Assembly (NCBI RefSeq): GCF_003205835.1
Contig: NZ_CP029773.1
Location: 4,496,501 to 4,560,500 of the forward strand
Origin: Stenotrophomonas maltophilia
GTDB lineage: Bacteria; Pseudomonadota; Gammaproteobacteria; Xanthomonadales; Xanthomonadaceae
DNA: 64,000 nucleotides
Reading direction: 5' to 3'
In this document: piece after piece, positions 42,221 to 50,805 of the stretch
Layout of the letters: the number at the start of each line of letters is the position of its first letter
Numbering within the stretch: the stretch's first letter is position 1
Made by a program: the position numbers and the translations under genes
Notes under the pieces: model-generated
The model's input: only the letters and a program-made list of their open reading frames with translations
Databases searched by the model: none
Told to the model about the DNA's origin: nothing

Positions 42221-43555
42221 ATGTCCCCGTTGCAGACCCTGCTTGCCTCCCACCGCGCCGGTGCCAACGTCGGCCTGTACAGCGTCTGCTGCAGCAACGA
42301 GCAGGTGCTGCGCGCGGCCATGCACGTGGCGCTGGCACACGGCACCGTGCTGCTGATCGAGGCCACCTCCAACCAGGTCGACCAGTTCGGCGGCTACACC
42401 GGCATGACCCCGCCGCAGTACCGCGATTACGTGGGCACGCTGGCCGATGAGGAAGGCTTCCCGCGCGAACGGCTGATCCTGGGCGGTGACCACCTCGGCC
42501 CGAATGCCTGGCAGAAGCGCCCCGCCGCCGAAGCGATGACCCACGCGCGCGTACTGATCGAGGCCTACGTCGCCGCCGGCTTCCACAAGATCCACCTGGA
42601 CTGCAGCATGTCCTGCGCCGATGACCCGGTGCCGCTGCCCGATGCCATCGTCGCCGCGCGTTCGGCCGAGCTGGCCGAGATCGCCGAGCGCACCGCCGCC
42701 GAGCACGGCCTGCCGCCGCCGGTCTACGTGATCGGTACCGAGGTGCCGATTCCCGGTGGCGAAGCCTCGCTGGCCGAAGGCCTGCAGGTGACCACGCCGG
42801 CCGCCGCCGCGCAGACCCTGGCCATCCACCAGCAGGCGTTCGATACGCCGCAGCTGCGCGACGCGTGGCAGCGCGTGATCGCGATGGTGGTGCAGCCGGG
42901 CGTGGACTTCGACCACAGCAGCGTGCACGAGTACGATGCCGCAGCCGCCAGCACGCTGGCCGGCTTCCTCGAACAGCAGCCGCGCATCGTGTTCGAAGCG
43001 CATTCCACCGACTACCAGCGCGAAAGCGGCCTGCATGCACTGGTGCGCGATCACTTCGCCATCCTGAAGGTCGGCCCGGCGGCGACTTTCGCCTATCGCG
43101 AAGCGCTGTTCGCGCTGGCCGCGATCGAGGCCGAGCTGCTGCCGGCCGCACAGTGCTCGCGCCTGCCGCAGGTGCTGGACGAGGTGATGGTGGCGCAGCC
43201 GAAGTACTGGCAGTCCTATTACCAGGGCGATGAGGCGACGCTGCGCCTGCTGCGCAGTTACTCCTTCAGCGACCGCTGCCGCTACTACTGGGGCGAGCCG
43301 GCGCTGGTGCAGGCGGTGCAGACCCTGTTCGCCAACCTGGAGCAGCATGCGCCACCGCTGGTGCTGCTCAGCCAGTACCTGCCGGAGCAGTACCGCGCCG
43401 TGCGCGAGGGCCGCCTGGCCAACACGCCCACCGCACTGGTGCAGCACCGTATCGGCCTGTGCCTGGGCGAATACGCCCGCGCCTGCAGCGCCAACCAGGC
43501 CGGCCCCCGCACGCAGAACGCGGGCTCGGCTGCCGGCGTTGCTGCGAACGGCTAA
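42221..43555 (+). CDS. agaZ: AgaZ/KbaZ/GatZ family protein (tagatose pathway)
   Basis: 444 residues. It reads as GatZ/KbaZ/AgaZ throughout: LLIEATSNQVDQFGGYTGMTP, LILGGDHLGPNAWQKRPAAEAM, KIHLDCSMSCADD, YVIGTEVPIPGGE, ILKVGPAATFAYREALFALAAIE, and SYSFSDRCRYYW. E. coli KbaZ/GatZ is described as a non-catalytic partner of the class II aldolase KbaY/GatY; some annotations of Aga pathways instead treat AgaZ as tagatose-6-phosphate kinase. The aldolase subunit is not in this window, so which role applies is open. Start ATG at 42221 after agaK. Confidence 0.85.
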   Translation: MSPLQTLLASHRAGANVGLYSVCCSNEQVLRAAMHVALAHGTVLLIEATSNQVDQFGGYTGMTPPQYRDYVGTLADEEGFPRERLILGGDHLGPNAWQKRPAAEAMTHARVLIEAYVAAGFHKIHLDCSMSCADDPVPLPDAIVAARSAELAEIAERTAAEHGLPPPVYVIGTEVPIPGGEASLAEGLQVTTPAAAAQTLAIHQQAFDTPQLRDAWQRVIAMVVQPGVDFDHSSVHEYDAAAASTLAGFLEQQPRIVFEAHSTDYQRESGLHALVRDHFAILKVGPAATFAYREALFALAAIEAELLPAAQCSRLPQVLDEVMVAQPKYWQSYYQGDEATLRLLRSYSFSDRCRYYWGEPALVQAVQTLFANLEQHAPPLVLLSQYLPEQYRAVREGRLANTPTALVQHRIGLCLGEYARACSANQAGPRTQNAGSAAGVAANG

Positions 43556-43582
43556 TCTCTACCTTTTCCCGCGAAACCGAGA

Positions 43583-44365
43583 ATGGCCATGCGCAACACC
43601 CGCTCCCGCCGGCAACAGATCCTGCAGCTGCTGATCGAGCACGGCTCGGTGCAGGTGGCCGATCTGGTCGAGCGCTTCGGCGTGTCGGCGGTGACCATCC
43701 GTGCCGACCTGACCCACTTCGAGTCGCAGGGCCTGGCCAACCGTACCCACGGCGGCGCCACGCTCGTTCGTACGCCGCCGCAGGAACAGGACATCCACGA
43801 GAAAGACGCGCTGAACCTGCCGCTGAAGGAATCGATCGGTGCGCGCGCTGCGCGCCTGGTGCAGCCCGGCGACAACATCATCATCGACTCCGGCTCGACC
43901 ACGATGACCCTGGCCCGCCACCTGCGCGCGCATCGCGACGTGACGGTGATGACCAACGGCCTGAACATCGCCTGGGAACTGGCCAATGCCGCAGGCATCA
44001 CCGTACTGCTGACCGGTGGGCTGCTGCGCCAGCAGTCGCTGTCGCTGCAGGGCAGCCAGGCCGAAGCCAGCCTCAACTCGTACAGCTTCGACACCCTGTT
44101 CCTGGGCGTGGATGGCCTGGACCTGCAGTTCGGCCTGACCACCCACGATGAAGCCGAAGCCCGCCTCAACCACCGCATGGTCGAGCGCGCGCGCCGCATC
44201 GTGGTGCTGACCGACGCCTCCAAGTTCGGCCGCGTCAGCCTGCACCGCATCGCACTGCTGGATCAGATCCACGCCATCATCACCGACGCCGGCATCGACG
44301 ACGCGACCCGAGAGGGACTGCAGCGGCTGGGCATCGAAGTGATCATCGCCGAGCCCACCGCATGA
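43583..44365 (+). CDS. agaR: DeoR-family transcriptional repressor of GalNAc genes
   Basis: 260 residues. An N-terminal DeoR helix-turn-helix: RRQQILQLLIEHGSVQVADLVERFGVSAVTIRADLTHFESQGLANRTHGGA. The C-terminal DeoRC sugar-phosphate sensor has GDNIIIDSGSTTMTLARHL, TNGLNIAWELA, LTGGLLRQQSLSLQG and FLGVDGLDLQFGLTTHDEAEARLNHRMV. It is likely to bind the CTTTC boxes in the divergent region and release them on sensing a phosphorylated amino sugar. agaA overlaps its stop by 4 bases. Confidence 0.88.
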   Translation: MAMRNTRSRRQQILQLLIEHGSVQVADLVERFGVSAVTIRADLTHFESQGLANRTHGGATLVRTPPQEQDIHEKDALNLPLKESIGARAARLVQPGDNIIIDSGSTTMTLARHLRAHRDVTVMTNGLNIAWELANAAGITVLLTGGLLRQQSLSLQGSQAEASLNSYSFDTLFLGVDGLDLQFGLTTHDEAEARLNHRMVERARRIVVLTDASKFGRVSLHRIALLDQIHAIITDAGIDDATREGLQRLGIEVIIAEPTA

Positions 44366-45489
44366 CCGACACCCGCACCCTGCATGGCCGCATCCTCACC
44401 CCGCTGGGCTGGCGGCGCGGGCACGTCCACTTCGATTCACGCGTACGCCAGCTGCAGGTGGACGACCACAGCGGTGCCGACGACCTGCAGCTGCCGGTGA
44501 TCCTGCCCGGCTTCATCGACCTGCATGTGCATGGCGCGGCCGGCGTGGACCTGATGCAGGGCGGTGACGTGGCACGCACCATCGCCCGCACCCATCTGCG
44601 CTTCGGCACCACCACGCTGCTGGCGACCACCATGACCGCCGGGCTGGACGAGATCGAGCACGCGCTGCAGGGTGTGGCCGCCACCATGGCGGCGCCCGAT
44701 GCCGACGCCGCCAGTATTGCCGGTGTGCATCTGGAAGGACCGTTCATCAGCCCGCAGCGGCTGGGCGCGCAGCCCAACCGCACGATCGAGGCGACCGTTG
44801 CACTGGTGCAGCAGCTGCATGCGCTGGCACCGATCCGGGTGATGACGCTGGCCCCGGAAATCGGTGAGCACACCGCGCTGATTCCCGCGCTCTCGGCGAT
44901 GGGCATCCGCGTGCAGCTCGGTCACAGCGCCGGTACCTACGAGGAAGGCGTGGCGGCACTGCAAGCCGGTGCCTCCGGCTTCACCCACCTGTTCAACGGC
45001 ATGACCGGCGTCGATCACTATCGCCCGGGCATTGCAGCGGCGGCGTTGGCACATGCGCAGTACGCCGAGATCATTCCCGACCTGCAGCACATCCACCCCG
45101 GCGTGATCCGCCTGGCCGCGCGCGCGATCCCACGCCTGTACGCAGTGACCGACGCCACCGCCGCCACGGGCATGCCCGATGGCGAGTACGCCCTGGGCGA
45201 ACAGCGCGTGCACAAGTGCGGCGGCTGCGTGCGCCTGGCGACCGGTTCGCTGGCCGGCAGCGCGCTGACCATGGACCAGGCACTGCGCAATCTGGTGCGT
45301 GTGGGCCTGGACTTGGCCGACGCCTCGCAGCGTGTTTCCACGTTCCCGGCCGATTACCTGGGCCTGGACGATCGCGGCCGCATCGCGCCCGACGCCCGCG
45401 CCGACCTGGTGGTGCTCGACGCCGAGCTGCGCCTGCAGCAGGTGGTGGTTGGTGGGCGCGTAGTTGATTTGAACGCCGCAAACGCCTGA
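44362..45489 (+). CDS. agaA: N-acetylgalactosamine-6-phosphate deacetylase (NagA/AgaA family)
   Basis: 375 residues, amidohydrolase fold. Metal and catalytic motifs: LPGFIDLHVHGAAGVDLMQG (HxH), GVHLEGPFISPQRLGAQP (Glu), RVQLGHSAGTYEEG (His), THLFNGMTGVDHYRPG (His), AVTDATAATGMPDGEY (catalytic Asp). It removes the acetyl group from GalNAc-6-P to give GalN-6-P for AgaS. The family includes GlcNAc-6-P deacetylases; GalNAc specificity is inferred from its neighbours. It is coupled to agaR by an ATGA overlap. Confidence 0.85.
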   Translation: MTDTRTLHGRILTPLGWRRGHVHFDSRVRQLQVDDHSGADDLQLPVILPGFIDLHVHGAAGVDLMQGGDVARTIARTHLRFGTTTLLATTMTAGLDEIEHALQGVAATMAAPDADAASIAGVHLEGPFISPQRLGAQPNRTIEATVALVQQLHALAPIRVMTLAPEIGEHTALIPALSAMGIRVQLGHSAGTYEEGVAALQAGASGFTHLFNGMTGVDHYRPGIAAAALAHAQYAEIIPDLQHIHPGVIRLAARAIPRLYAVTDATAATGMPDGEYALGEQRVHKCGGCVRLATGSLAGSALTMDQALRNLVRVGLDLADASQRVSTFPADYLGLDDRGRIAPDARADLVVLDAELRLQQVVVGGRVVDLNAANA

Positions 45490-45502
45490 TATCTGCGTTT
45501 TT

Positions 45503-45643
45503 GTAGAGTCGAGCCATGCTCGACTCACCGCGCAACGCGCGGTGCAGGGAACCTCGATATCGGAACGAAGAGCAGTCGAGCATGGCTCGACTCTACAGAA
45601 AGCAATCTGCGACGAACCGTCGCCGGGCATAGCCCGGCGCTAC
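45503..45643. repeat. Three SMAG-type palindromes between agaA and agaP
   Basis: Element one has GTAG at 45503 and core GTCGAGC-CAT-GCTCGAC. Element two (45574-45596) is its inverted partner ending CTCTAC. Element three (45621-45643) has CGCCGGG-CATA-GCCCGGCG then CTAC on the minus side. Elements one and two can pair as a large hairpin. They may attenuate or stabilise the transcript before the permease gene. Confidence 0.8.
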
Positions 45644-45657
45644 CACAGGAACTGCCG

Positions 45658-47436
45658 ATGACTGCAAGCACCGCTCCGCGCTGGCCCGTACGCTACCTGC
45701 TCTTCATCGGCGGCCTCGGTGGCCTGCTGTACGGCATCGACATCGGCATCATCGCCGGCGCCCTGCCCTATCTTGAAGCGACTGCCAGCCACGCCTGGCA
45801 GCTCAGCAGCCAGCAGCTCGGCTTCGTCGTCGCGGCAGTGCTGCTGGGCAGCGTGCTGTCCTCGCTGTTCGCCGGCATGGTCGCCGACCTGATCGGCCGC
45901 CGCGGTGCGATGCTGCTGGCCGGCCTGCTGTTCACTGCCTCGATCCCGATCATGGCACTGGCATCCGGCTACACGCCCCTGCTGCTCGGCCGGCTGCTGC
46001 AGGGCATCAGTGGCGGCCTGATCGGCGTGGTGATTCCGCTGTACCTGGCCGAAGTGCTCAGCCCAGAGCGACGCGGGCGCGGCGCGGCCATGTTCCAGCT
46101 GCTGCTGACCGTTGGCCTGGTGCTGGCTGCCCTGATCGGCCTGTACCACGCCCACGCCGTGGATGCCGCCGCCGAAGCCGTGCGCTCACTGCCGGTCGCG
46201 CAGCAGGCGCAGGAGCTGTTTGCGGTGAAGGACCACGCCTGGCGCACCATCTTCTGGACCTGCCTGGCGCCGGGCCTGCTGTTCTGCGCCGGCATCTTCT
46301 GGCTGTCCGAATCGCCGCGCTGGCTGGTGCACCGCGGTCGCATCGATGATGCGCGCCGCAGCCTGCAGCGCGTACTGCCGGCTTCGGAGGTGGAGCCCAC
46401 GCTTGCACAGATCCAGGCACCGGAATCGAGCGGCAGCAGCGGCAAGCGCGACCCGCTGCTCAGTCGCCGCTACGTGGTGCCGTTCCTGCTCGCCTGCGTG
46501 GTGCTGGCCTGCACCCAGGCCACCGGCATCAACTCGGTGCTGGCCTACGCGGTGAACATCCTCAACCAGGCCGGCCTGTCCGGCGCGGTGGCCAACGGCG
46601 CCGACGTGGCGATCAAGCTGCTCAATGCGGTGATGACCGTGGTCGCGCTGCTGCTGGTCGACCGCAAGGGCCGCAAGTTCCTGCTGATGCTCGGCAGCGG
46701 CGGCATCTGCGTGGCCCTGCTGGCCGCCGCCACGCTGTTCTTCCAGGCCGAACGCGGCCGCACCGACGTGCAGCCGCAGCTGCAGGCGGCGGTCAGCGGC
46801 GATGGGCTGCAACTGGTACTGGATGATGCGCAGTGGCAGCGCCTTGGCGCTGGCATCGACAGCGAAGGCCGGCCATTGCAGCTGACCGTGTCGTATGCCT
46901 ATGGCGACTTCACCAATGTGCGCGCCCTGCGCAGCGACAACCTGACCGACCGCGAGCTGCGCATCGAGCGTGCCGGCACCGTGCAGCCGGACAGCGTGAT
47001 CGGCGCGTTCTTCCGCAAACTGCATCTGAACCCGTTCGCCGATCCGGCCGCTGCAGCGCAGGCACCGCTGCGTATCGAGCAGGCCCGCATCGGCCCGGTG
47101 CCGCCACCGGCACACGGCTGGGCAGTGGCCGCCTGCATCCTGGTGTTCGTCGCATTCTTCGCGGTCGGCCCCGGCGTCTGCGTATGGCTGGCACTGTCGG
47201 AGCTGATGCCGAACCGCATCCGCTCCAACGGCATGAGCATCGCGCTGCTGATCAACCAGTTCGTATCCACCACTATCGCCGCGATCTTCCTGCCCACGGT
47301 GGGGCACTACGGCTACGCCAGCATGTTCGTGTTCTGGGCGGCGTGCACCTTCGTGTTCTTCCTGGTAGCCGCGTTCTGGCTGCCGGAGACCAAGGGCAAG
47401 TCGCTGGAAGAAATCGAAGCACGGTTCGCCCGGTAG
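45658..47436 (+). CDS. agaP: MFS sugar-porter permease, probable GalNAc importer, with large periplasmic insertion
   Basis: 592 residues, 12 predicted helices. Sugar-porter signatures: GGLLYGIDIGIIAGALPYL, GMVADLIGRRGAMLLAG, GRLLQGISGGLIGVVIPLYLAEVLSPERRGRG, SESPRWLVHRGR, LLLVDRKGRKFLL, WLALSELMPNRIRSNGMS and PETKGKSLEEIEARF. Between helices 9 and 10 there is an unusual extra stretch of about 120 residues (roughly 364-483) with AVSGDGLQLVLDD and LTVSYAYGDFTNVRALRS, absent from ordinary members. As the last gene of the rightward arm it is the likely inner-membrane GalNAc transporter. The TAG stop is part of a GTAG repeat. Confidence 0.82.
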   Translation: MTASTAPRWPVRYLLFIGGLGGLLYGIDIGIIAGALPYLEATASHAWQLSSQQLGFVVAAVLLGSVLSSLFAGMVADLIGRRGAMLLAGLLFTASIPIMALASGYTPLLLGRLLQGISGGLIGVVIPLYLAEVLSPERRGRGAAMFQLLLTVGLVLAALIGLYHAHAVDAAAEAVRSLPVAQQAQELFAVKDHAWRTIFWTCLAPGLLFCAGIFWLSESPRWLVHRGRIDDARRSLQRVLPASEVEPTLAQIQAPESSGSSGKRDPLLSRRYVVPFLLACVVLACTQATGINSVLAYAVNILNQAGLSGAVANGADVAIKLLNAVMTVVALLLVDRKGRKFLLMLGSGGICVALLAAATLFFQAERGRTDVQPQLQAAVSGDGLQLVLDDAQWQRLGAGIDSEGRPLQLTVSYAYGDFTNVRALRSDNLTDRELRIERAGTVQPDSVIGAFFRKLHLNPFADPAAAAQAPLRIEQARIGPVPPPAHGWAVAACILVFVAFFAVGPGVCVWLALSELMPNRIRSNGMSIALLINQFVSTTIAAIFLPTVGHYGYASMFVFWAACTFVFFLVAAFWLPETKGKSLEEIEARFAR

Positions 47437-47456
47437 CGGTCGACCTGGGTCGACCT
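47433..47456 (+). repeat. SMAG-type palindrome containing the agaP stop codon
   Basis: GTAG at 47433-47436 supplies the TAG stop; then GGTCGACC-TG-GGTCGACC forms the stem. Confidence 0.7.
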
Positions 47457-47487
47457 CCGCGCGCAGCGCGGGTTCATGGCGCACCCG

Positions 47488-47958
47488 TCATTCGCCAGTG
47501 ATGTGCTTCGCCAGCTCCCGCGCTTCGGCAACGCTGGACAACCCGCTCAGCATCATCGATTCGCCGAACGGCCCCTGCACCGTCGCCACCATCAGCACGC
47601 GGCCATCCACGCTGATCGCCGCACGCTGGCCCACCAGTGCTGCCGTGCCATCGTGGATGCGCTGATGCGCCTCCGGCCGATAGCGGATCTGCAGGCCCGG
47701 CTGCTTGCCTTCATCCAGCACATAGCGCACATCGGCGATGTCCGCGCTGCCGGCAATTGGCGGCTCGCGCAGCGCCAGGGTCTGGCCCTGCCACTGCACC
47801 GGCGTGCCCTTGCCGGCTGCATCGACCGCGCTCAGGCGCACATCCACGCCGGGGCGTGGCGCATGATCCTTGCCTGCCAGCGCGCCGGGCGTGGCGCCCG
47901 GCATGCATCCGGTCAGCACCAGCGCCGCCCCTAGCAGGAGCAGACGCGCGCCCCTCAC
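47488..47958 (-). CDS. Lipoprotein with a SecD-P1-head-like domain
   Basis: 156 residues from a GTG at 47958 that overlaps the HdeD stop by four bases (GTGA). The N-terminus MRGARLLLLGAALVLTGCMPG is a lipoprotein signal. The C-terminal 90 residues resemble the head of the SecD P1 domain: DVRYVLDEGKQPGLQIRYRPEAHQRIHDGTAALVGQRAAISVDGRVLMVATVQGPFGESMMLSG and a final LAKHI. In SecD this head acts on secreted chains at the periplasmic side. Here it stands alone with no membrane pump. The domain call is by eye. Confidence 0.65.
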   Translation of the reverse strand: MRGARLLLLGAALVLTGCMPGATPGALAGKDHAPRPGVDVRLSAVDAAGKGTPVQWQGQTLALREPPIAGSADIADVRYVLDEGKQPGLQIRYRPEAHQRIHDGTAALVGQRAAISVDGRVLMVATVQGPFGESMMLSGLSSVAEARELAKHITGE

Positions 47959-48506
47959 TTCAGCTTCCGCAGCTTGAACGCCACCAGCACCTGCAACAGC
48001 CCGTACAGCAGGCTGCCGATGCCGATCCACAACGTGGTCACCGCCACGCCCGCATACGGATTGGCCGCAAACAGCAGGCCCAGCACCACCGCCAGCACGC
48101 CACTGAGGATCAGCAGCCACTCGCCCTGGATCTGCTTGCGCACGCGGATCGCGAACACGATGCGATAGATGCCGGCCACCAGCAGCCACGCTGCCAGGAA
48201 CAGCACCAGGACGCTGGCGGTGGCCAGCGGATTGATCACCGCCAGGATGCCGAAACCCAGCGAGGCGATGGCATACAGCGCCAGCCAGCCACGCGAGGCA
48301 CCGCTGCCGCCGCTGACCAGTGCGAACAGGCTGATGACACCTTCAACGATGGCCATCACACCCAGCGTCCATGCCAATGCCATGGCTGCAGAGAGCGGCC
48401 AGCCGATGGCGACGATGCCAAAGCCCAGCGCAACCAGCCCATACAGCAGCAGGATCCACCAGCTGCGCCCAACCGCCGACAACAAGGGAGACAAGGGGGA
48501 ATTCAT
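47955..48506 (-). CDS. HdeD family membrane protein
   Basis: 183 residues, six hydrophobic helices in three pairs with repeats such as LYGLVALGFGIVAIGWPLSA, LYAIASLGFGILAVINPLATAS and LSGVLAVVLGLLFAANPYAGV, the internal repeat of DUF308/HdeD. I chose the ATG at 48506, 7 bases after GGAG, over a GTG at 48512. HdeD proteins are linked to acid tolerance in enterics. It is coupled to the SecD-head-like lipoprotein. Confidence 0.8.
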   Translation of the reverse strand: MNSPLSPLLSAVGRSWWILLLYGLVALGFGIVAIGWPLSAAMALAWTLGVMAIVEGVISLFALVSGGSGASRGWLALYAIASLGFGILAVINPLATASVLVLFLAAWLLVAGIYRIVFAIRVRKQIQGEWLLILSGVLAVVLGLLFAANPYAGVAVTTLWIGIGSLLYGLLQVLVAFKLRKLK

Positions 48507-48564
48507 GGCCACTCCTTCGATCCGGAACCGGGCTCATCCTAGCCCCTGGTGATGAAGAGGGCGA

Positions 48565-49275
48565 TCACGGCGCCCGCGCGCAGACCCATACCCGCACCTC
48601 GTCCGCTCCCACCCACCGCAGCGTCTCCGCAACCTCCATCACCGTGCTGCCGGTGGTCATCACATCGTCCACCACGGTCAGTCGCGGCGGCACCGGACCA
48701 CGTACATCGAACGCATCGAACAGGTTTTCCCTGCGCTGTTCGGCCGTACGCTCGGACTGCGGCGCGGTATGCCGCCGCCGGTACAGCCCCTGCCAGACTG
48801 GTATCGGCAGCAGGCGGCACAGTTCTGCCGCCTGGTTGTAGCCGCGCTGGCGCAGGCGACGGGTGTGCAGCGGCACCGGCACCAGTAGAGGGCATGACCA
48901 GGGCGGCGGTGCGCGCTGCATCAACTGCGCGAGCAGGCGACCCGCTGCGAGATCCTGATGGAACTTGTAGCGCACCAGCAGCTGGTCGACCGGTGGCAGG
49001 TACAGCAGGCTGGCATGGGTAGCGGCCTGCGGTGGCGCTTCCTCGCGGCAGCTGCCGCAGACGATCAGTGCGTTGTCGGGCAGCGGCAATGCGCAGCGCA
49101 GGCAGGCGCGGCCCGACCACGGAAGTTCCGCATAGCACGCGGCGCACAGATCCAGCCCATCGTGGCCGGGATCGTTGCAGACCAGGCAACGCAGTGGCAG
49201 CAGAACGCGAAGCAGCGCGTGAGGGACAGTGCTTGCCGTGTGCAGGAAGTTGATGCCCATGCGCCAGCCTTCCAT
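48565..49275 (-). CDS. ComF family phosphoribosyltransferase-like protein
   Basis: 236 residues (a start at 49260 would give 231). An N-terminal double zinc finger: LRCLVCNDPGHDGLDLCAACYAELPW and ACLRCALPLPDNALIVCGSC. The C-terminal PRPP-like site is RLTVVDDVMTTGSTVMEVAETL, with LVPVPLHTRRLRQRGYNQAAELC ahead of it. ComF/GntX proteins are involved in DNA uptake in competent species; the biochemical role is unsettled. Monocistronic. Confidence 0.88.
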   Translation of the reverse strand: MEGWRMGINFLHTASTVPHALLRVLLPLRCLVCNDPGHDGLDLCAACYAELPWSGRACLRCALPLPDNALIVCGSCREEAPPQAATHASLLYLPPVDQLLVRYKFHQDLAAGRLLAQLMQRAPPPWSCPLLVPVPLHTRRLRQRGYNQAAELCRLLPIPVWQGLYRRRHTAPQSERTAEQRRENLFDAFDVRGPVPPRLTVVDDVMTTGSTVMEVAETLRWVGADEVRVWVCARAP

Positions 49276-49345
49276 CGCTGCGTCAGCTTCACCATCAGCG
49301 GACCGCGTGCTGCAGTGTCAGCGCTATCCGTTACCGCGCCGCCCT

Positions 49346-50686
49346 TCAGGGCGCGCGTTCGCGATCCCCGGCATCCGACGGCGCCACGGTGGGCATCATC
49401 AACACCTCCGCCAGACCACGATAGATCGGCACCCGGCACACCAGCCCGGACACACCACGCGCGATCAGCACCGTGGCCAGGATCGGCAGCAGCAGATCAC
49501 CACTGTCGGTCAGCTCCAGCGAGATCACCGCCGAAGTCAGCGGTGCCTGGGTGACGCCGGTCAGATAGGCGCACATGCCCAACAGCACGAACGCGCGCGG
49601 GTCCACGCCCGGCATCAGGACCGCCAGGTTGTGGCCCAGTCCGGCACCGACCGCCAGCGCCGGCGAGAACAGGCCACCGGGAATGCCCGCCACATAGGAC
49701 GCCAGGTTCGCGAGCAGCTTCATCAACCCGAACTCGTGGCCGACCATCGCCTGTCCCTGCACCAGGCTGCGCGCCTGCTCGTAGCCGGTGCCGAACGCGC
49801 CTTCACCGAAGACCAGGGCGAGCAGTACCACCACCAGGCCGCAGCCTGCGGCCAACAGAACCGGATGCCGCTGGCGCAGTTGCCCGAGCCAGCGCGGGCG
49901 GCCCGCCGCACTGGCCAGCACCGCACGCGCGAACAGGCCTCCCAGCAAGCCCGCCACCACGCCGCACAGCAGGATTGCCAGCCAGCCCTGGCCCAGCGGC
50001 AGGCGTGCGCTCACATGACCGAAGTAGGTGTAGTTGCCCAGCAGGCCCAGCGACACCACGCCACCGACGATCACCGCGGTCAGCAGGGTGCCGGAGAAGC
50101 GATGCTCGAAACGGCCGCTGAGCTCCTCGATGGCAAAGACGATACCGGCCAACGGCGTGTTGAACGCCGCCGCGATACCCGCTGCACCACCGGCCAGCAG
50201 GAAGTGCGAGAGTTCGCGCGGGTCCTTGAAGCCGAACCAGCGGCCGAACAGGTACATCAGGCTGGCACCCACATGCACCGTCGGGCCCTCGCGCCCGACC
50301 GACGCGCCGCCCAGCAGCGACAACGAGGTCAGCAGCAGCTTGCCGGCCGAGACTGCGGGCGAAAGATTGGTCCTGCGGAACGACTCATCGGGCTTGTCCA
50401 GTGCGGCAATGACCTGCGGAATGCCGCTGCCACGCGTGGGTTTCAGCACGCCCGCGGTCAACCAGGCCAACAGCGCGAAGATGCCCGGTGTGAGCAGCAG
50501 CGCCCACCACAGCGAGTGCGACGTGATGCGCTGGAACAGCTGGAAAGCCGCGTCACTGGCCTTGGCGAACAGGATCGCCACCAGCGCCACGGCCACGGCG
50601 CCGCCCCAGAGCGCGGCGCGGCGACGCCAGGCCTCGCTGAGGACCAGCGCGGTGATGCGGCCGCGGAGGCGATGGAGATCGGTCAT
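49346..50686 (-). CDS. ClC-family chloride channel/transporter
   Basis: 446 residues. Start at the ATG at 50686 (MTDLHRLRGR). The three chloride-selectivity motifs are present: RGSGIPQVIAAL, LGGASVGREGPTVHVGASL and AGIPGGLFSPALAVGAGLG. The gating glutamate is in GREGP. There is no C-terminal CBS domain. Bacterial ClCs are often Cl-/H+ antiporters used in acid resistance; whether this one is a channel or an antiporter cannot be read confidently. Confidence 0.9.
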   Translation of the reverse strand: MTDLHRLRGRITALVLSEAWRRRAALWGGAVAVALVAILFAKASDAAFQLFQRITSHSLWWALLLTPGIFALLAWLTAGVLKPTRGSGIPQVIAALDKPDESFRRTNLSPAVSAGKLLLTSLSLLGGASVGREGPTVHVGASLMYLFGRWFGFKDPRELSHFLLAGGAAGIAAAFNTPLAGIVFAIEELSGRFEHRFSGTLLTAVIVGGVVSLGLLGNYTYFGHVSARLPLGQGWLAILLCGVVAGLLGGLFARAVLASAAGRPRWLGQLRQRHPVLLAAGCGLVVVLLALVFGEGAFGTGYEQARSLVQGQAMVGHEFGLMKLLANLASYVAGIPGGLFSPALAVGAGLGHNLAVLMPGVDPRAFVLLGMCAYLTGVTQAPLTSAVISLELTDSGDLLLPILATVLIARGVSGLVCRVPIYRGLAEVLMMPTVAPSDAGDRERAP

Positions 50687-50805
50687 GCGGGGCAGTCTGG
50701 ACGCTGCGGGGGAAGGCGGACAGCGGCTACTGTGGCTGAAGGCCTTGCAGGATGCGGTGAAATGCCCGGCCATGGATCCTCCCGACAGCCTGCCGCGTAC
50801 GTGCA

